Assembly (NCBI GenBank): GCA_029433475.1
Contig: JAQTIE010000005.1
Span: 62,001 to 126,000 of the forward strand
Reading direction: 5' to 3'
Origin: Neisseriaceae bacterium ESL0693
GTDB lineage: Bacteria > Pseudomonadota > Gammaproteobacteria > Burkholderiales > Neisseriaceae
DNA length: 64,000 bases
Part shown: piece by piece, positions 26,024-35,651 of the stretch
How the letters are laid out: each line of letters begins with the position of its first letter
Position numbering within the stretch: the stretch's first letter is position 1
Program-made: the position numbers and the translations under genes
The notes under the pieces: generated by a model
The model's input: the letters and a program-made list of their open reading frames with translations, nothing else
The model's database searches: none
Told to the model about the DNA's origin: nothing

Positions 26024-26592
26024 CTTGCTTATAATCCAAATGCTTTTTGTTGATAAAATGAAAAGACCCGAATATCGAGCCTGAGGTTAGGCCAATGCTT
26101 GGGATGGGCAACAAAAAAGGTACATTGCACCTGAGGCTGATGATTTAAAGAATCAACCGCGAACAATGAAATCTTAACGTATTTACTGTAAAAGCGCACT
26201 CTACGAGCGATTGATGCCGGTTATTAGAGCATGAGTCAGGCCGGCAAGCGTGATTAAGTTTGACTCCATCAGACAACAGACAATGGTTTCAGACGTGGTG
26301 CAGAATGGCAAACTACACCGCGCAGCCACAACAAATGTTTGTCTGTCTGACAGAATAACAGAAGAAATGACTAATACCGAAATGAATGAAGCGTCAGCAC
26401 AGGAATAGACCAGTAGCGGTTTATCAAAGACGCCCACCTGTATGGCCAGTGATTAGGCTGTCGGGTGACAATTGATCTTTTTTACTTCTTTATGATGAAA
26501 GCCTGCCGGATATGCTGCCCCATTATTGCAGCAAGGCTGCGGGTGTCAAATACTGATTACAGCGCCTCGTTTGTGCACATCACGAGGTTCTC
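26024..26592 (+). promoter_or_regulatory. Long 5' region of rne
   Basis: 569 bases between rluC and rne without a credible gene. RNase E genes in enterics carry a long structured 5' untranslated region through which the enzyme controls its own mRNA; the length here is compatible. I see no clearly defined strong hairpin and no convincing -35/-10 pair. Confidence 0.4.
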
Positions 26593-29301
26593 ATGAAACG
26601 AATGTTATTTAATGCCACACAGGCTGAAGAGTTGCGTGTGGCGATTGTAGATGGCCAGAGTCTGGTTGATCTGGACATCGAAACGCTGGGAAAAGAGCAG
26701 CGTAAAGGCAATATTTATAAAGGTGTCATCACCCGCATCGAACCCTCTTTAGAGGCTTGTTTTGTCGATTATGGTACAGACCGGCATGGTTTTTTACCCT
26801 TTAAGGAAATTTCACGCAGTTATTTTCAGAATTACGAAGGTGGCCGGACACGCATTCAGGACGTTTTATCTGAAGGTGTTGAAGTCATCGTACAGATTGA
26901 AAAAGATGAACGCGGCAATAAAGGCGCAGCCTTAACTACATTCATCAGCCTGGCCGGCAGATATCTGGTACTGATGCCCAATAATCCCCGTGGTGGTGGC
27001 ATCTCACGCCGGATTGAAGGAGAAGAGCGGCAGGAACTCAAACAAGCCATGCATCAGCTGGACGTTGCGCGCGGCATGAGTATTATTGCCCGTACTGCCG
27101 GCATCGGTCGCAGTGTGGAAGAATTGCAATGGGATCTGAATTACCTCAAGCAATTGTGGCAGGCCATTGAAGAGGCCGCCCATCAGCACAGTGAACCTTA
27201 TCTGTTGTTCATGGAAAGTTCATTACTGATTCGTGCCATTCGTGATTATTTTCAGCCAGATATCGGTGAAATCCTGATTGACTCACAGGAAGTCTATGAT
27301 CAGGTCAGCGAATTCATGACCTATGTTATGCCCGCCTATGTTAATCGGCTGCGGCACTATACTGATCATACCCCTTTATTTTCCCGCTTTCAGATCGAAC
27401 AGCAGATTGAATCTGCTTTCTCACGCGAAGTCTCATTGCCTTCCGGCGGGGCGATTGTGATTGACCACACCGAAGCGCTGGTATCGATTGACGTCAATTC
27501 AGCCCGTGCCACTCGTGGCGCCGATATTGAAGACACCGCCTTTAAAACCAATATGGAGGCTGCTGAAGAAGTCGCCCGTCAAATGCGGGTACGCGATTTA
27601 GGCGGTCTGGTGGTGATCGACTTTATCGACATGGAAAACAGCAAAAATCAGCGTGATGTTGAAAATACCTTACGCGAAGCGCTGAAAAAAGACCGTGCCC
27701 GCGTTCAGATGGTGAAATTATCACGTTTCGGCCTGATGGAATTATCGCGTCAGCGGCTTAAACCTTCACTGGGTGAAAGCAGCCATACCATTTGCCCGCG
27801 CTGTGCCGGAACCGGCTTTATCCGCAGCATCGAATCAACCGCTTTACATGTTTTGCGCATCATTCAGGAAGAGTCCATGAAGGACAATACGGCTGAAGTA
27901 CGCGCCCAGGTACCGGTTGATGTGGCTACCTTTTTGCTGAATGAAAAACGAGCCGAACTTTTTGGTTTGGAAGAGCGCCTTGATGTCAATGTGCTCCTCA
28001 TTCCCAATAGACATCTGGAAAACCCGCATTACAGTATTACCCGCGTACGGACGGATAATGTGGAAGAAAATGCCCATCCGAGCTACCGGCAGGTATCCAA
28101 GCCGGATGAATCGGATGAATTGCCATTCTCCATTGGCCAATCCAAAGCCATAAAACCAGAACCAGCCGTTAAAGGTGTGCATCACAGTAAACCTGCCCCG
28201 ATCATCGACAAAACCGAGTCAGCGCCTAACCACAATGAGCAGCCTAATTTATGGACTCGTGTAGTCAAATGGTTCGGTTCATGGCTCAGCCCTCAGCCTG
28301 AAACCCGATCTGTCAGCAATGACAGTCATCCTGATGCGTCTGATAAAACCAGTCAGATCAATGATCGTGCAGCCAAACCGCGCGCACGGCGTAAAGTGCG
28401 TCCGGCCGGCCAGCGTCAGGGCAAAAATAAACCAACCAATGATCACGTTTCGCAAAACCCTGTATCCGAACCGGTACGACCTCGTCAGGAGCAACACGCT
28501 GAGCGTAAAACGGTGGCTGATCAGACAGCAACACCGGCTGAAAACAGTACCACGACAGGGCAGAAGGAAGAGCGGACACCCAATCGTCGTCGTCAACGCT
28601 CTCCACGTAAACAGGAAACAACAGCCGAAACAGTGAATCAGGCACAGGCCGAAAAGCAGCCAGAGCCGCAAAAGCCCATCATTGTGACCTTAAATGAAGA
28701 CAGTTATCAGGCTGAAGCACGACCAAAAAACCGGCAGAACAACCATAAAGAGCGGCGCACAAACAATAAAAAGCACCGCCGTCATATTCCTGCGGCGAAT
28801 AAAATCGTGCATTATCTGGATATGCAGACACTGGTTAATCAGGTGCAACTGACTGTTGCGCATGTGCTGGCGTTGCCATCCGAGACACCCCAGCACGCTG
28901 ATGCCGTACCAGAAGCGCCTACACCGCATACAAAAGCCGCCAGTCAATTGATCGAAGCGGCAACCCAGCAGGTTCGGCAGACAACAGCTCATGTATTGAC
29001 TCAGATCAGCGAGCCTCTGCCATCAGCCATGCCAGAGCTGTCTGATGGGGCTATACAAGAGCCGGTAGTTGTGGAGCAGCAGATCAATACACAAAGTATT
29101 CATGCTGTAGAAGATGCACCGTCAATCCAGCCAAGCGGCCTGATTATGGTAGAAACCCAAGCGGTGGCGGCGGAACCCTTAGCAGTTGTGACTGATGAAA
29201 TATCAGAACCAAAGCGCCGGCGTCGTGATGTTGTGCATGCGATTGCCCCGACAAGTAATGATACAGGTGCAGTATTGCAGCAAATCGAAACGCATCAATA
29301 A
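26593..29301 (+). CDS. rne: Ribonuclease E
   Basis: 902 residues. The main mRNA-degrading and RNA-processing endonuclease, core of the degradosome. The start MKRMLFNATQAEELRVAIVDG matches E. coli in kind. S1 domain about 35-120; DNase I-like catalytic domain with metal-binding Asp near residue 299 (SIDVNSARATRG) and 342 (VIDFIDMEN); zinc-link CPRC at about 401-404. After residue 510 the protein is disordered: an amphipathic membrane-targeting candidate (LWTRVVKWFGSWL, about 553-565), Arg/Lys-rich RNA-binding tracts (PRARRKVRPAGQRQG, NRRRQRSPRKQ, KERRTNNKKHRR) and an Ala/Val/Gln-rich end with an internal duplication. Partner-binding sites for the helicase or PNPase cannot be read. A GAGG site precedes the ATG. 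Confidence 0.97.
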   Translation: MKRMLFNATQAEELRVAIVDGQSLVDLDIETLGKEQRKGNIYKGVITRIEPSLEACFVDYGTDRHGFLPFKEISRSYFQNYEGGRTRIQDVLSEGVEVIVQIEKDERGNKGAALTTFISLAGRYLVLMPNNPRGGGISRRIEGEERQELKQAMHQLDVARGMSIIARTAGIGRSVEELQWDLNYLKQLWQAIEEAAHQHSEPYLLFMESSLLIRAIRDYFQPDIGEILIDSQEVYDQVSEFMTYVMPAYVNRLRHYTDHTPLFSRFQIEQQIESAFSREVSLPSGGAIVIDHTEALVSIDVNSARATRGADIEDTAFKTNMEAAEEVARQMRVRDLGGLVVIDFIDMENSKNQRDVENTLREALKKDRARVQMVKLSRFGLMELSRQRLKPSLGESSHTICPRCAGTGFIRSIESTALHVLRIIQEESMKDNTAEVRAQVPVDVATFLLNEKRAELFGLEERLDVNVLLIPNRHLENPHYSITRVRTDNVEENAHPSYRQVSKPDESDELPFSIGQSKAIKPEPAVKGVHHSKPAPIIDKTESAPNHNEQPNLWTRVVKWFGSWLSPQPETRSVSNDSHPDASDKTSQINDRAAKPRARRKVRPAGQRQGKNKPTNDHVSQNPVSEPVRPRQEQHAERKTVADQTATPAENSTTTGQKEERTPNRRRQRSPRKQETTAETVNQAQAEKQPEPQKPIIVTLNEDSYQAEARPKNRQNNHKERRTNNKKHRRHIPAANKIVHYLDMQTLVNQVQLTVAHVLALPSETPQHADAVPEAPTPHTKAASQLIEAATQQVRQTTAHVLTQISEPLPSAMPELSDGAIQEPVVVEQQINTQSIHAVEDAPSIQPSGLIMVETQAVAAEPLAVVTDEISEPKRRRRDVVHAIAPTSNDTGAVLQQIETHQ

Positions 29302-29344
29302 TGATCAGCAGCATATAACTATCATTAAAATACAGCCATTAAAC

Positions 29345-29379
29345 AAACGATCCGATGGAGTTGCAATCGGATCGTTTTT
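29345..29379 (+). terminator. Terminator of rne
   Basis: Perfect 12-bp stem AAACGATCCGAT (29345-29356) with ATCGGATCGTTT (29366-29377), 9-base loop, then T residues. Confidence 0.85.
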
Positions 29380-29892
29380 GATTATCTGGCTGAGCAATGA
29401 CTGATAACAGGATTAATGTGATCTCATCTGGAGAAAATCCAACAATATGTTTTTATCATTAATATGCGAATATTACCACACAGATTGAATGTTTCAGCGC
29501 GCGATTATTCAATAAAAAATGTCATTATTCAGATGACCGCAGCAAAGCATATACTTTATCCGAAAATGACATCAGCAATAAAAATATGAAGTTACAATAA
29601 AATGAAGTGTTGAAAAAGTACAACACTTTATATATATATGGCATATATGGCTTTTTGCTAAAATTAAGAATAGTTTATTGATTTAATTAAATAAAAATTG
29701 AATTTTATTGCAATAATTCTGGCAGCTGTCCAAACCAAGTGTTGTGTATTTACAAATGAGTTTGTTTTTTTGCAACTGAAGCATTATATTGATAACCATG
29801 AAATCGCTGATGCGGCGATTAATGCAAAACTTTAAGAGCTCTACCAAAGGTTTTTGAAGTTTGTTTTTTCGACACAGAAAAGGAATACAGCA
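29380..29892 (+). promoter_or_regulatory. Upstream region of porin 1
   Basis: About 510 AT-rich bases without a gene. The last 140 bases contain TTGCAA and TATATT elements (about 29770-29795), but spacing is poor, so no promoter is assigned. This leader is unlike those of porins 2 and 3. Confidence 0.35.
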
Positions 29893-31026
29893 ATGAAAAA
29901 AACCCTGATTGCTTTGGCTTTGACCACTTTGCCAGTTGCCGCTATGGCTGAAGTTGTTTTATATGGTCAGATGAAAGCCGGCTATGAAGTTTCTTCTACC
30001 AAAACCGACGGTGCTGATCGTGGTCCTTACCAGAATGGTATCGCTGATTACGGTTCACGTATCGGCTTCAAAGGTTATGAAGTATTGCCTAACACCAATG
30101 GCCTGAAAGCCATCTGGCAGGTTGAATCTGGTATCCATCTGGGTAACAGCGATGGTCAGGGCGATGGCTGGGCTAACCGTGATTCATTCATTGGTTTGCA
30201 GTCTGATACTCTGGGTACCATCCGTGCTGGTCGTTTGAGCAACAACATCAATGCCAACATGGATACTGTAGATACTTGGGAATACAATAATGCTGCCTTG
30301 GGTCTGGGTAAACTGACCCGTACCGATGCGCGTTATGTAGGTATCGCCTATGATTCTCCAACCTGGGCTGGTTTCAATTTCAACGTATTGTACTCACCAC
30401 GTGATAACGTAAATGGTAATGACCGTCAAGGTGAATACGATACCGGTATCGGTTCTGGCGAAAAATACAGCGTTGGTTTGAACTATGAAAATTCAGGCTT
30501 CTTCGCTAAATACGGTTTTGATTACCTGAAAAATTCAGCAGTTCGTGATGCTGTGGTAAATCTTGATGGTTCCATTTCTGGTGACTATAAAGATGGTCAG
30601 GTTCACCGTGTGGAAGGTGGCTATGATGCCAACAACCTGTTTGTTGGTGTGGCTTACCAATACACCAAAAATACCAGCTCTTACGTAACTGGTATCAATG
30701 ACTACTCACATAAAGTGATCGGTGATCACAAACTGGGTTTAGATAACAAAGGCCAGGAAGCTGCCTTAACCGTTGGTTATCATTTCGGTAACATCTTCCC
30801 GAAAATCTCCTATGCTCATGGCTGGGACGCTAAAGTTGAAGGCGAAAAAGTGGGCAACACCAAATACGATCAGGTTGTGTTAGGTGCTGACTACGACTTC
30901 TCTAAACGTACCACTGCCAATGTACAGGCTGGTTGGTTGCGTGAAGGTAATGGTGCTGATTTGACTAACGACAGCGGCAAAACCAAAACCACCGCTTTCG
31001 GTGTTGGTCTGAAACACACATTCTAA
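29893..31026 (+). CDS. Trimeric beta-barrel porin, copy 1
   Basis: 377 residues from the ATG at 29893 (AAGGAATACAGCA before it; the longer frame from 29854 would disrupt the signal peptide). General diffusion porin of the Neisseria/Burkholderia Gram-negative porin family, 16-stranded, outer membrane. Signal peptide 1-19 ending VAAMA; mature start EVVLYGQMKAGYE; terminal aromatic residue Phe (VGLKHTF) for BAM recognition. The barrel strands are nearly identical among the three copies, for instance GAVLR-like IRAGRLSNN and YSVGLNYENSG, while differences cluster in putative surface loops (about 175-190, 215-235, 260-285). Own terminator. Confidence 0.95.
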   Translation: MKKTLIALALTTLPVAAMAEVVLYGQMKAGYEVSSTKTDGADRGPYQNGIADYGSRIGFKGYEVLPNTNGLKAIWQVESGIHLGNSDGQGDGWANRDSFIGLQSDTLGTIRAGRLSNNINANMDTVDTWEYNNAALGLGKLTRTDARYVGIAYDSPTWAGFNFNVLYSPRDNVNGNDRQGEYDTGIGSGEKYSVGLNYENSGFFAKYGFDYLKNSAVRDAVVNLDGSISGDYKDGQVHRVEGGYDANNLFVGVAYQYTKNTSSYVTGINDYSHKVIGDHKLGLDNKGQEAALTVGYHFGNIFPKISYAHGWDAKVEGEKVGNTKYDQVVLGADYDFSKRTTANVQAGWLREGNGADLTNDSGKTKTTAFGVGLKHTF

Positions 31027-31052
31027 TTCCGGTTAATCCGCTTAGTTTGATT

Positions 31053-31077
31053 AAAAACCCGCTTTGGCGGGTTTTTT
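31053..31077 (+). terminator. Terminator of porin 1
   Basis: Stem AAAAACCCGC (31053-31062) and GCGGGTTTTT (31067-31076), loop TTTG, T run. Confidence 0.9.
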
Positions 31078-31290
31078 GTTGTGTATCGTCTCACCCTCAT
31101 GCTGGAATAAATGAACTGAATGAAGATTTTATGTTGCTTTTATACCACAAGAATAATAACAGAGTTGTTATTTTATAAATAACTCATTATATTTGCATCT
31201 TGCAAAATCTTTATGAAAAGACAACATAACTTTAAATAGATTTCCTGCTTTTAAAATTTGTTTTTAACATGTGAATAAGGAAATACAGTA

Positions 31291-32469
31291 ATGAAAAAAA
31301 CCCTGATTGCTTTAGCTCTGACCACTTTGCCAGTTGCCGCTATGGCTGAAGTTGTTTTATACGGTCAAATGAAAGCCGGCTATGAAGCATCTTCTACCAA
31401 AACAGATGGTGCTGATCGCGGCCCTTACCAGAATGGTATTGCTGACTATGGTTCACGTATCGGTTTCAAAGGTTATGAAGTATTGCCTAACACCAATGGC
31501 CTGAAAGCCATCTGGCAGGTCGAATCTGCGATTCATTTGGGTAACAGTGATGGTAAAGGTGATGGCTGGGCCAACCGTGATTCATTCATTGGTTTGCAGT
31601 CTGATACTCTGGGTACTGTTCGTGCTGGTCGCTTGAGCAACAACATCAACGCCAATATGGATACTGTAGATAGCTGGGAATACAATAATGATGCTTTAGG
31701 TTTGGGTAAACTGACCCGTACCGATGCACGTTATGTCGGTATTGCCTATGATTCTCCAACCTGGGCTGGTTTCAATTTCAATGTGTTGTATTCACCACGT
31801 GATAATGTTAATGGCAATAACCGTGAGCAAGAATATAAATATGGTATTGGTACTGGTGAAAAATACAGCGTTGGTTTGAACTATGAAAATTCAGGCTTCT
31901 TTGCTCAATATGGTTTTGATTACCTGAAAAACTCTGCGTATAAAGCAGAAACTTCTAATAAAGGTGGTGTTAATCGCATCAGCTACGATCTGAAAGATGG
32001 TCAGGTTCACCGTGTGGAAGGTGGCTATGATGCCAACAACCTGTTTGTCGGCGTAGCTTATCAGTACACTAAAAATGCCAGTTCTTATTCTGATTTCGTG
32101 AATCATAATATGGCCAGTACCATAGCATCCATTGCTTTGGGGCCAATCAAAGATGGTGTTAATGACCATACTTTGATTCAGGATAACCAAGGTCAGGAAG
32201 CTGCCTTAACGGTTGGTTACCATTTCGGTAATATTTTCCCGAAAATTTCCTATGCCCATGGCTGGGATGTAAAAGTTAACGGTGATAAAGTGGGCAACAC
32301 CAAATACGATCAGATCGTGTTAGGTGCAGACTATGATTTTTCTAAACGCACTACCGCTAATGTACAAGCTGGTTGGTTGCGTGAAGGTAATGGCGAAACT
32401 GCTTTGGGCAGTGATTTGGGTAAAACCAAAACCACAGCCATTGGTGTTGGTCTGAAACACACATTCTAA
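31291..32469 (+). CDS. Trimeric beta-barrel porin, copy 2
   Basis: 392 residues. Same family and topology as copy 1; signal peptide 1-19, C-terminal Phe. Distinguishing loops include a KAETSNKGGVNRISYD segment (about 218-233) and a long insert near 268-300 (NHNMASTIASIALGPIKDG). The leader GATTTCCTGCTTTTAAA then TTTGTTTTTAAC and AATAAGGAAxxACAGTA before the ATG is shared with copy 3. It shares its repeated unit with copy 3, so these two arose by the more recent duplication including upstream region and terminator. Confidence 0.95.
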   Translation: MKKTLIALALTTLPVAAMAEVVLYGQMKAGYEASSTKTDGADRGPYQNGIADYGSRIGFKGYEVLPNTNGLKAIWQVESAIHLGNSDGKGDGWANRDSFIGLQSDTLGTVRAGRLSNNINANMDTVDSWEYNNDALGLGKLTRTDARYVGIAYDSPTWAGFNFNVLYSPRDNVNGNNREQEYKYGIGTGEKYSVGLNYENSGFFAQYGFDYLKNSAYKAETSNKGGVNRISYDLKDGQVHRVEGGYDANNLFVGVAYQYTKNASSYSDFVNHNMASTIASIALGPIKDGVNDHTLIQDNQGQEAALTVGYHFGNIFPKISYAHGWDVKVNGDKVGNTKYDQIVLGADYDFSKRTTANVQAGWLREGNGETALGSDLGKTKTTAIGVGLKHTF

Positions 32470-32494
32470 TTTTGTCTGATTTGCTTAGTTTGAT

Positions 32495-32522
32495 CAAAAA
32501 ACCCGCTTTTAGCGGGTTTTTT
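32495..32522 (+). terminator. Terminator of porin 2
   Basis: Stem AAAAAACCCGCT against AGCGGGTTTTTT with loop TTT or TTTT; closely related to the porin 1 terminator. Confidence 0.9.
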
Positions 32523-32736
32523 GTTGTGTATTGTCTCACCATCATGCAGGAATAAATGAGCCAGATGAATATTTTGTGTTGCTTTTCTACCACAATAATA
32601 ATGACAGAGTTGTTATTTCATAAATAACCCATTATATTTACCCCTTGCAAAATTGTCATAAACATACAGCATAAACTTTAAAGAGATTTCCTGCTTTTAA
32701 AGTTTGTTTTTAACACAAAAATAAGGAAGCACAGTA

Positions 32737-33894
32737 ATGAAAAAAACCCTGATTGCTTTGGCTTTGGCCACTTTGCCAGTTGCCGCTATGGCCGAAGTTA
32801 CTTTATATGGTCAAATAAAAGCAGGCTATGAAGCATCTTCTACCAAAACAGATGGTGCTGATCGCGGCCCTTACCAGAATGGTATCGCGGATTATGGTTC
32901 ACGTATCGGTTTCAAAGGTTATGAAGTATTGCCTAACACCAATGGCCTGAAAGCCATCTGGCAGGTTGAATCTGCTATCCATTTGGGTAACAGCGATGGT
33001 AAAGGCGATGGCTGGGCTACTCGTGATTCATTCATTGGTATACAGTCCGACACTCTGGGTACCATTCGTGCTGGTCGCTTGAGTAACCAGATGAATGCCA
33101 ACATGGATGCTGTAGATACTTGGGAATACGATAATGCTGCCTTGGGTCTGAAAAAATTCACCCGTACTGATGCGCGTTATGTAGGTATCGCCTATGATTC
33201 TCCAACCTGGGCTGGTTTCAATTTCAATGTATTGTACTCACCACGTGATAACGTAAACCATAATAATCGCGAAGATGAATATTTTGAAAATATGGGTACT
33301 GGTGAAAAATACAGTGTTGGTTTGAACTATGAAAACTCAGGTTTCTTCGCTAAATACGGTTTTGATTATCTGAAAAACTCTGCTTTCAAAGCAGAAGGCT
33401 ATGATGTGTTAAGCCATACTTTCTATGGTTCTAACAAAGATGGTCAGGTTCACCGTTTAGAAGGTGGCTATGATGCCAACAATCTGTTTGTGGCTGTAGG
33501 CTACCAATATGCTAAAAACGCCAGCTCTTATGTTGACGCTGTGAATGACATACACTGGAATAGCATCGGCGGTACTGGTGTTGTAGGTGATCATAAACTT
33601 GGCTTGGATAATCAAGGTCAGGAAGCTGCTTTAACTGTTGGTTACCATTTCGGCAACATTTTCCCGAAAATCTCCTATGCTCATGGCTGGGATATAAAAG
33701 TTAACGGCGATAAAGTTAGCAATACCAAATACGATCAGATCGTGTTAGGTGCAGACTATGATTTCTCTAAACGTACCACTGCCAATGTACAAGCTGGTTG
33801 GTTGCGTGAAGGTAATGGCGAAACTGCTCTGGGTCACGACTTGGGTAAAACCAAAACTACCGCCTTCGGTGTTGGCCTGAAACACACATTCTAA
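32737..33894 (+). CDS. Trimeric beta-barrel porin, copy 3
   Basis: 385 residues. Signal peptide 1-19, mature start EVTLYGQIKAGYE, C-terminal Phe. Loop differences from copies 1 and 2 include NHNNREDEYFENMG (about 179-192), KAEGYDVLSHTFYGSN (about 217-232) and VNDIHWNSIGGTGVVGD (about 268-284). Barrel strands are nearly identical to the other two, so gene conversion among the copies is likely. It has its own leader and ends before the hairpin at 33975-34016. Confidence 0.95.
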   Translation: MKKTLIALALATLPVAAMAEVTLYGQIKAGYEASSTKTDGADRGPYQNGIADYGSRIGFKGYEVLPNTNGLKAIWQVESAIHLGNSDGKGDGWATRDSFIGIQSDTLGTIRAGRLSNQMNANMDAVDTWEYDNAALGLKKFTRTDARYVGIAYDSPTWAGFNFNVLYSPRDNVNHNNREDEYFENMGTGEKYSVGLNYENSGFFAKYGFDYLKNSAFKAEGYDVLSHTFYGSNKDGQVHRLEGGYDANNLFVAVGYQYAKNASSYVDAVNDIHWNSIGGTGVVGDHKLGLDNQGQEAALTVGYHFGNIFPKISYAHGWDIKVNGDKVSNTKYDQIVLGADYDFSKRTTANVQAGWLREGNGETALGHDLGKTKTTAFGVGLKHTF

Positions 33895-33974
33895 TTCAAA
33901 CTTCTAGTTTGAATCCTGAATGACTGATTTCATTGCCATGATTTAATCATCAGGCAACAAAATTGGATATTAAT

Positions 33975-34016
33975 AAAACTGGATTTCATCGTGAGATGAC
34001 GTCCAGTTTTTATTTT
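33975..34016 (+). terminator. Terminator of porin 3
   Basis: Outer stem AAAACTGGA (33975-33983) and TCCAGTTTT (34002-34010), inner stem TCATC/GATGA, tetraloop GTGA, then TATTTTG. A smaller hairpin (ATTCAAAC/GTTTGAAT, 33894-33914) overlaps the porin stop codon. Confidence 0.8.
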
Positions 34017-34877
34017 GATTTTATATTACTGATTTACACCATAAAAATAATGATTATTTAAAATATCATTGTATAATGATATTTTGGTATCAGACAGATA
34101 TCTATTTAACCATCAGATATCATGAAACCATCTCAAGCACAAAACAAAGTATCAATGTCAGTAATGATGCTTCAGAATTTTGGCTTAAATATAGAAAACC
34201 ATTGTTACAGAATAAACAATCAGTTGCTATTCCATGGCTATTATTGAGCCAATATAATCAATAAACAATCAATTTTATTGATTAATAATTATGCTTATTA
34301 TTTTAAATCAATTATTTATTCTAAATATCTTTATAAATGTACAAATACAGTTTTTATTAAGTAATATGAAGCATTAAAAATAGATTAAATTTTTGCTATT
34401 TTTGAAGCAATAGAAATAATATCAAAAGCGTTGAATTATAAATAGATGATTATTGGGAGCAGTATCGGGTTAGATTGATTTGTTCATAATTAAATAAAAT
34501 ATTACATGCTTTAATCATGATGTTAATTCTATAAAATAAGAGATTATTAATAATATCAATTTATTATATAAATCAGTAAATCAATATTATTTTGACCATA
34601 GATGTGGTTTGATAACGCGATGATGATGATAAAACAGTTAATTAATATTATTGATTCTGATATAAATGGGTAAACATCGTATTTATGCATATGTTAAATG
34701 TATTTATCGCGGTAGTCATAAAATTATGGTAATGTTTTGATGCTACAGATTGCAAAATATGCATTTATTTTATTCTGATTAAAACCGTAAATCCCTGTGT
34801 ATCAAATACTTTTAATAATCAAAATATATTTAATTATTAATTTTTGAATTAATTATTTAAATTTTGATAATATAGCC
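34017..34877. other. AT-rich region, no gene seen
   Basis: About 860 bases of very AT-rich DNA between porin 3 and pyrE. A 62-codon open frame at 34076-34264 lacks a ribosome binding site and recognisable features. No repeat or RNA gene identified. Confidence 0.5.
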
Positions 34878-34914
34878 AATAGCCAGATGATTGAATAATA
34901 ATCATCTGGCTATT
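34878..34914 (-). terminator. Terminator of pyrE
   Basis: Perfect 15-bp inverted repeat AATAGCCAGATGATT (34878-34892) and its complement (34900-34914), 7-base loop, 13 bases past the pyrE stop. Confidence 0.8.
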
Positions 34915-34927
34915 ATTCAAATGTTTA

Positions 34928-35566
34928 TCAGATACCATAACGCTGACGATAAGCTATGACTGGTTCCCGGTAAATGGCAAACTCAGCCTGATTGTCGAGT
35001 AAAGTCAGTAAATCCTGTAAGGTGGCAATAGATATTACCGGCAGTTGGTGCTGTTGTTCTACTTCTTGTACCGCAGATTGCTCTGTTTGCCCTTTTTCCA
35101 TACGATCCAGTGCAATGGCCACACCCGCAGGCGTAGCGCCGGCGGCTTGAATCAGTGACACCGATTCTCGCACCGAGGTACCGGCAGAAATGACATCATC
35201 AATGATCAATACCCGCCCTTGTAGTGGTGCACCAACCAATACGCCACCTTCACCATGATCTTTGGCTTCTTTACGATTATAGGCAAACGGTACATTATGG
35301 CCTTGTTCCGCCAGCATCATGGCGGTTGCCGACGCCAGAATAATGCCTTTATAGGCAGGCCCGAACAGCATATCAAACTGTACACCGCTGGCCAGAATGG
35401 CTTTGGCGTAAAAACGTGCCAATTGTAACGTACTGGCGCCATCATTAAATAAACCGGCATTAAAAAAGTAAGGTGACTGCCGCCCCGCTTTAGTTGTGAA
35501 TTCGCCGAATTTTAATACGTTTTGTTGTAAGGCGAAGTGCAAAAAGTCTTGGCGAAAGTCTGACAT
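34928..35566 (-). CDS. pyrE: Orotate phosphoribosyltransferase
   Basis: 212 residues. It joins orotate to PRPP giving OMP in pyrimidine synthesis, one step after PyrD. The PRPP-binding motif [13 protein letters not shown] lies at about 117-129; the flexible-loop residues are [11 protein letters not shown] at about 98-108; FGPAYKGI at about 67-74 contacts orotate. An AAGGAAA site precedes the ATG. Divergent from xth, 85 bases apart. Confidence 0.96.
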   Translation of the reverse strand: MSDFRQDFLHFALQQNVLKFGEFTTKAGRQSPYFFNAGLFNDGASTLQLARFYAKAILASGVQFDMLFGPAYKGIILASATAMMLAEQGHNVPFAYNRKEAKDHGEGGVLVGAPLQGRVLIIDDVISAGTSVRESVSLIQAAGATPAGVAIALDRMEKGQTEQSAVQEVEQQHQLPVISIATLQDLLTLLDNQAEFAIYREPVIAYRQRYGI

Positions 35567-35651
35567 AATTTTCCTTAATGATAGAATAGTGGCTTTTCAG
35601 CGTGCTGAAAAATGAAGGCTTGATTTTAGCATTAAAAGAAAGGAAGGGCAG

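Larger units (their letters stand above)
31079..32736 (+). repeat. Duplicated upstream regions of porins 2 and 3
   Basis: The 210-bp segments 31079-31290 and 32523-32736 are close copies in which the same landmarks occur in order: TTGTTGTGTAT, GTCTCACC, GGAATAAATGA, a CATTATATTT element, TTGCAAAA, ACTTTAAA and TTTCCTGCTTTTAAA. Together with the genes they define a repeat of about 1,446 bp. The shared TTGCAAAA and AT-rich sequence near 31198 and 32646 may be the promoter. Confidence 0.7.

Noticed and set aside
26201-26437. 78-codon minus-strand frame in the rne leader
   Set aside because: No initiation signal and odd composition; the region is better seen as the rne 5' region.
28690-28992. 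100-codon frame antisense to the rne tail
   Set aside because: Shadow of the repetitive rne 3' end.
34076-34264. 62-codon frame downstream of porin 3
   Set aside because: No ribosome binding site, AT-rich random-like composition.
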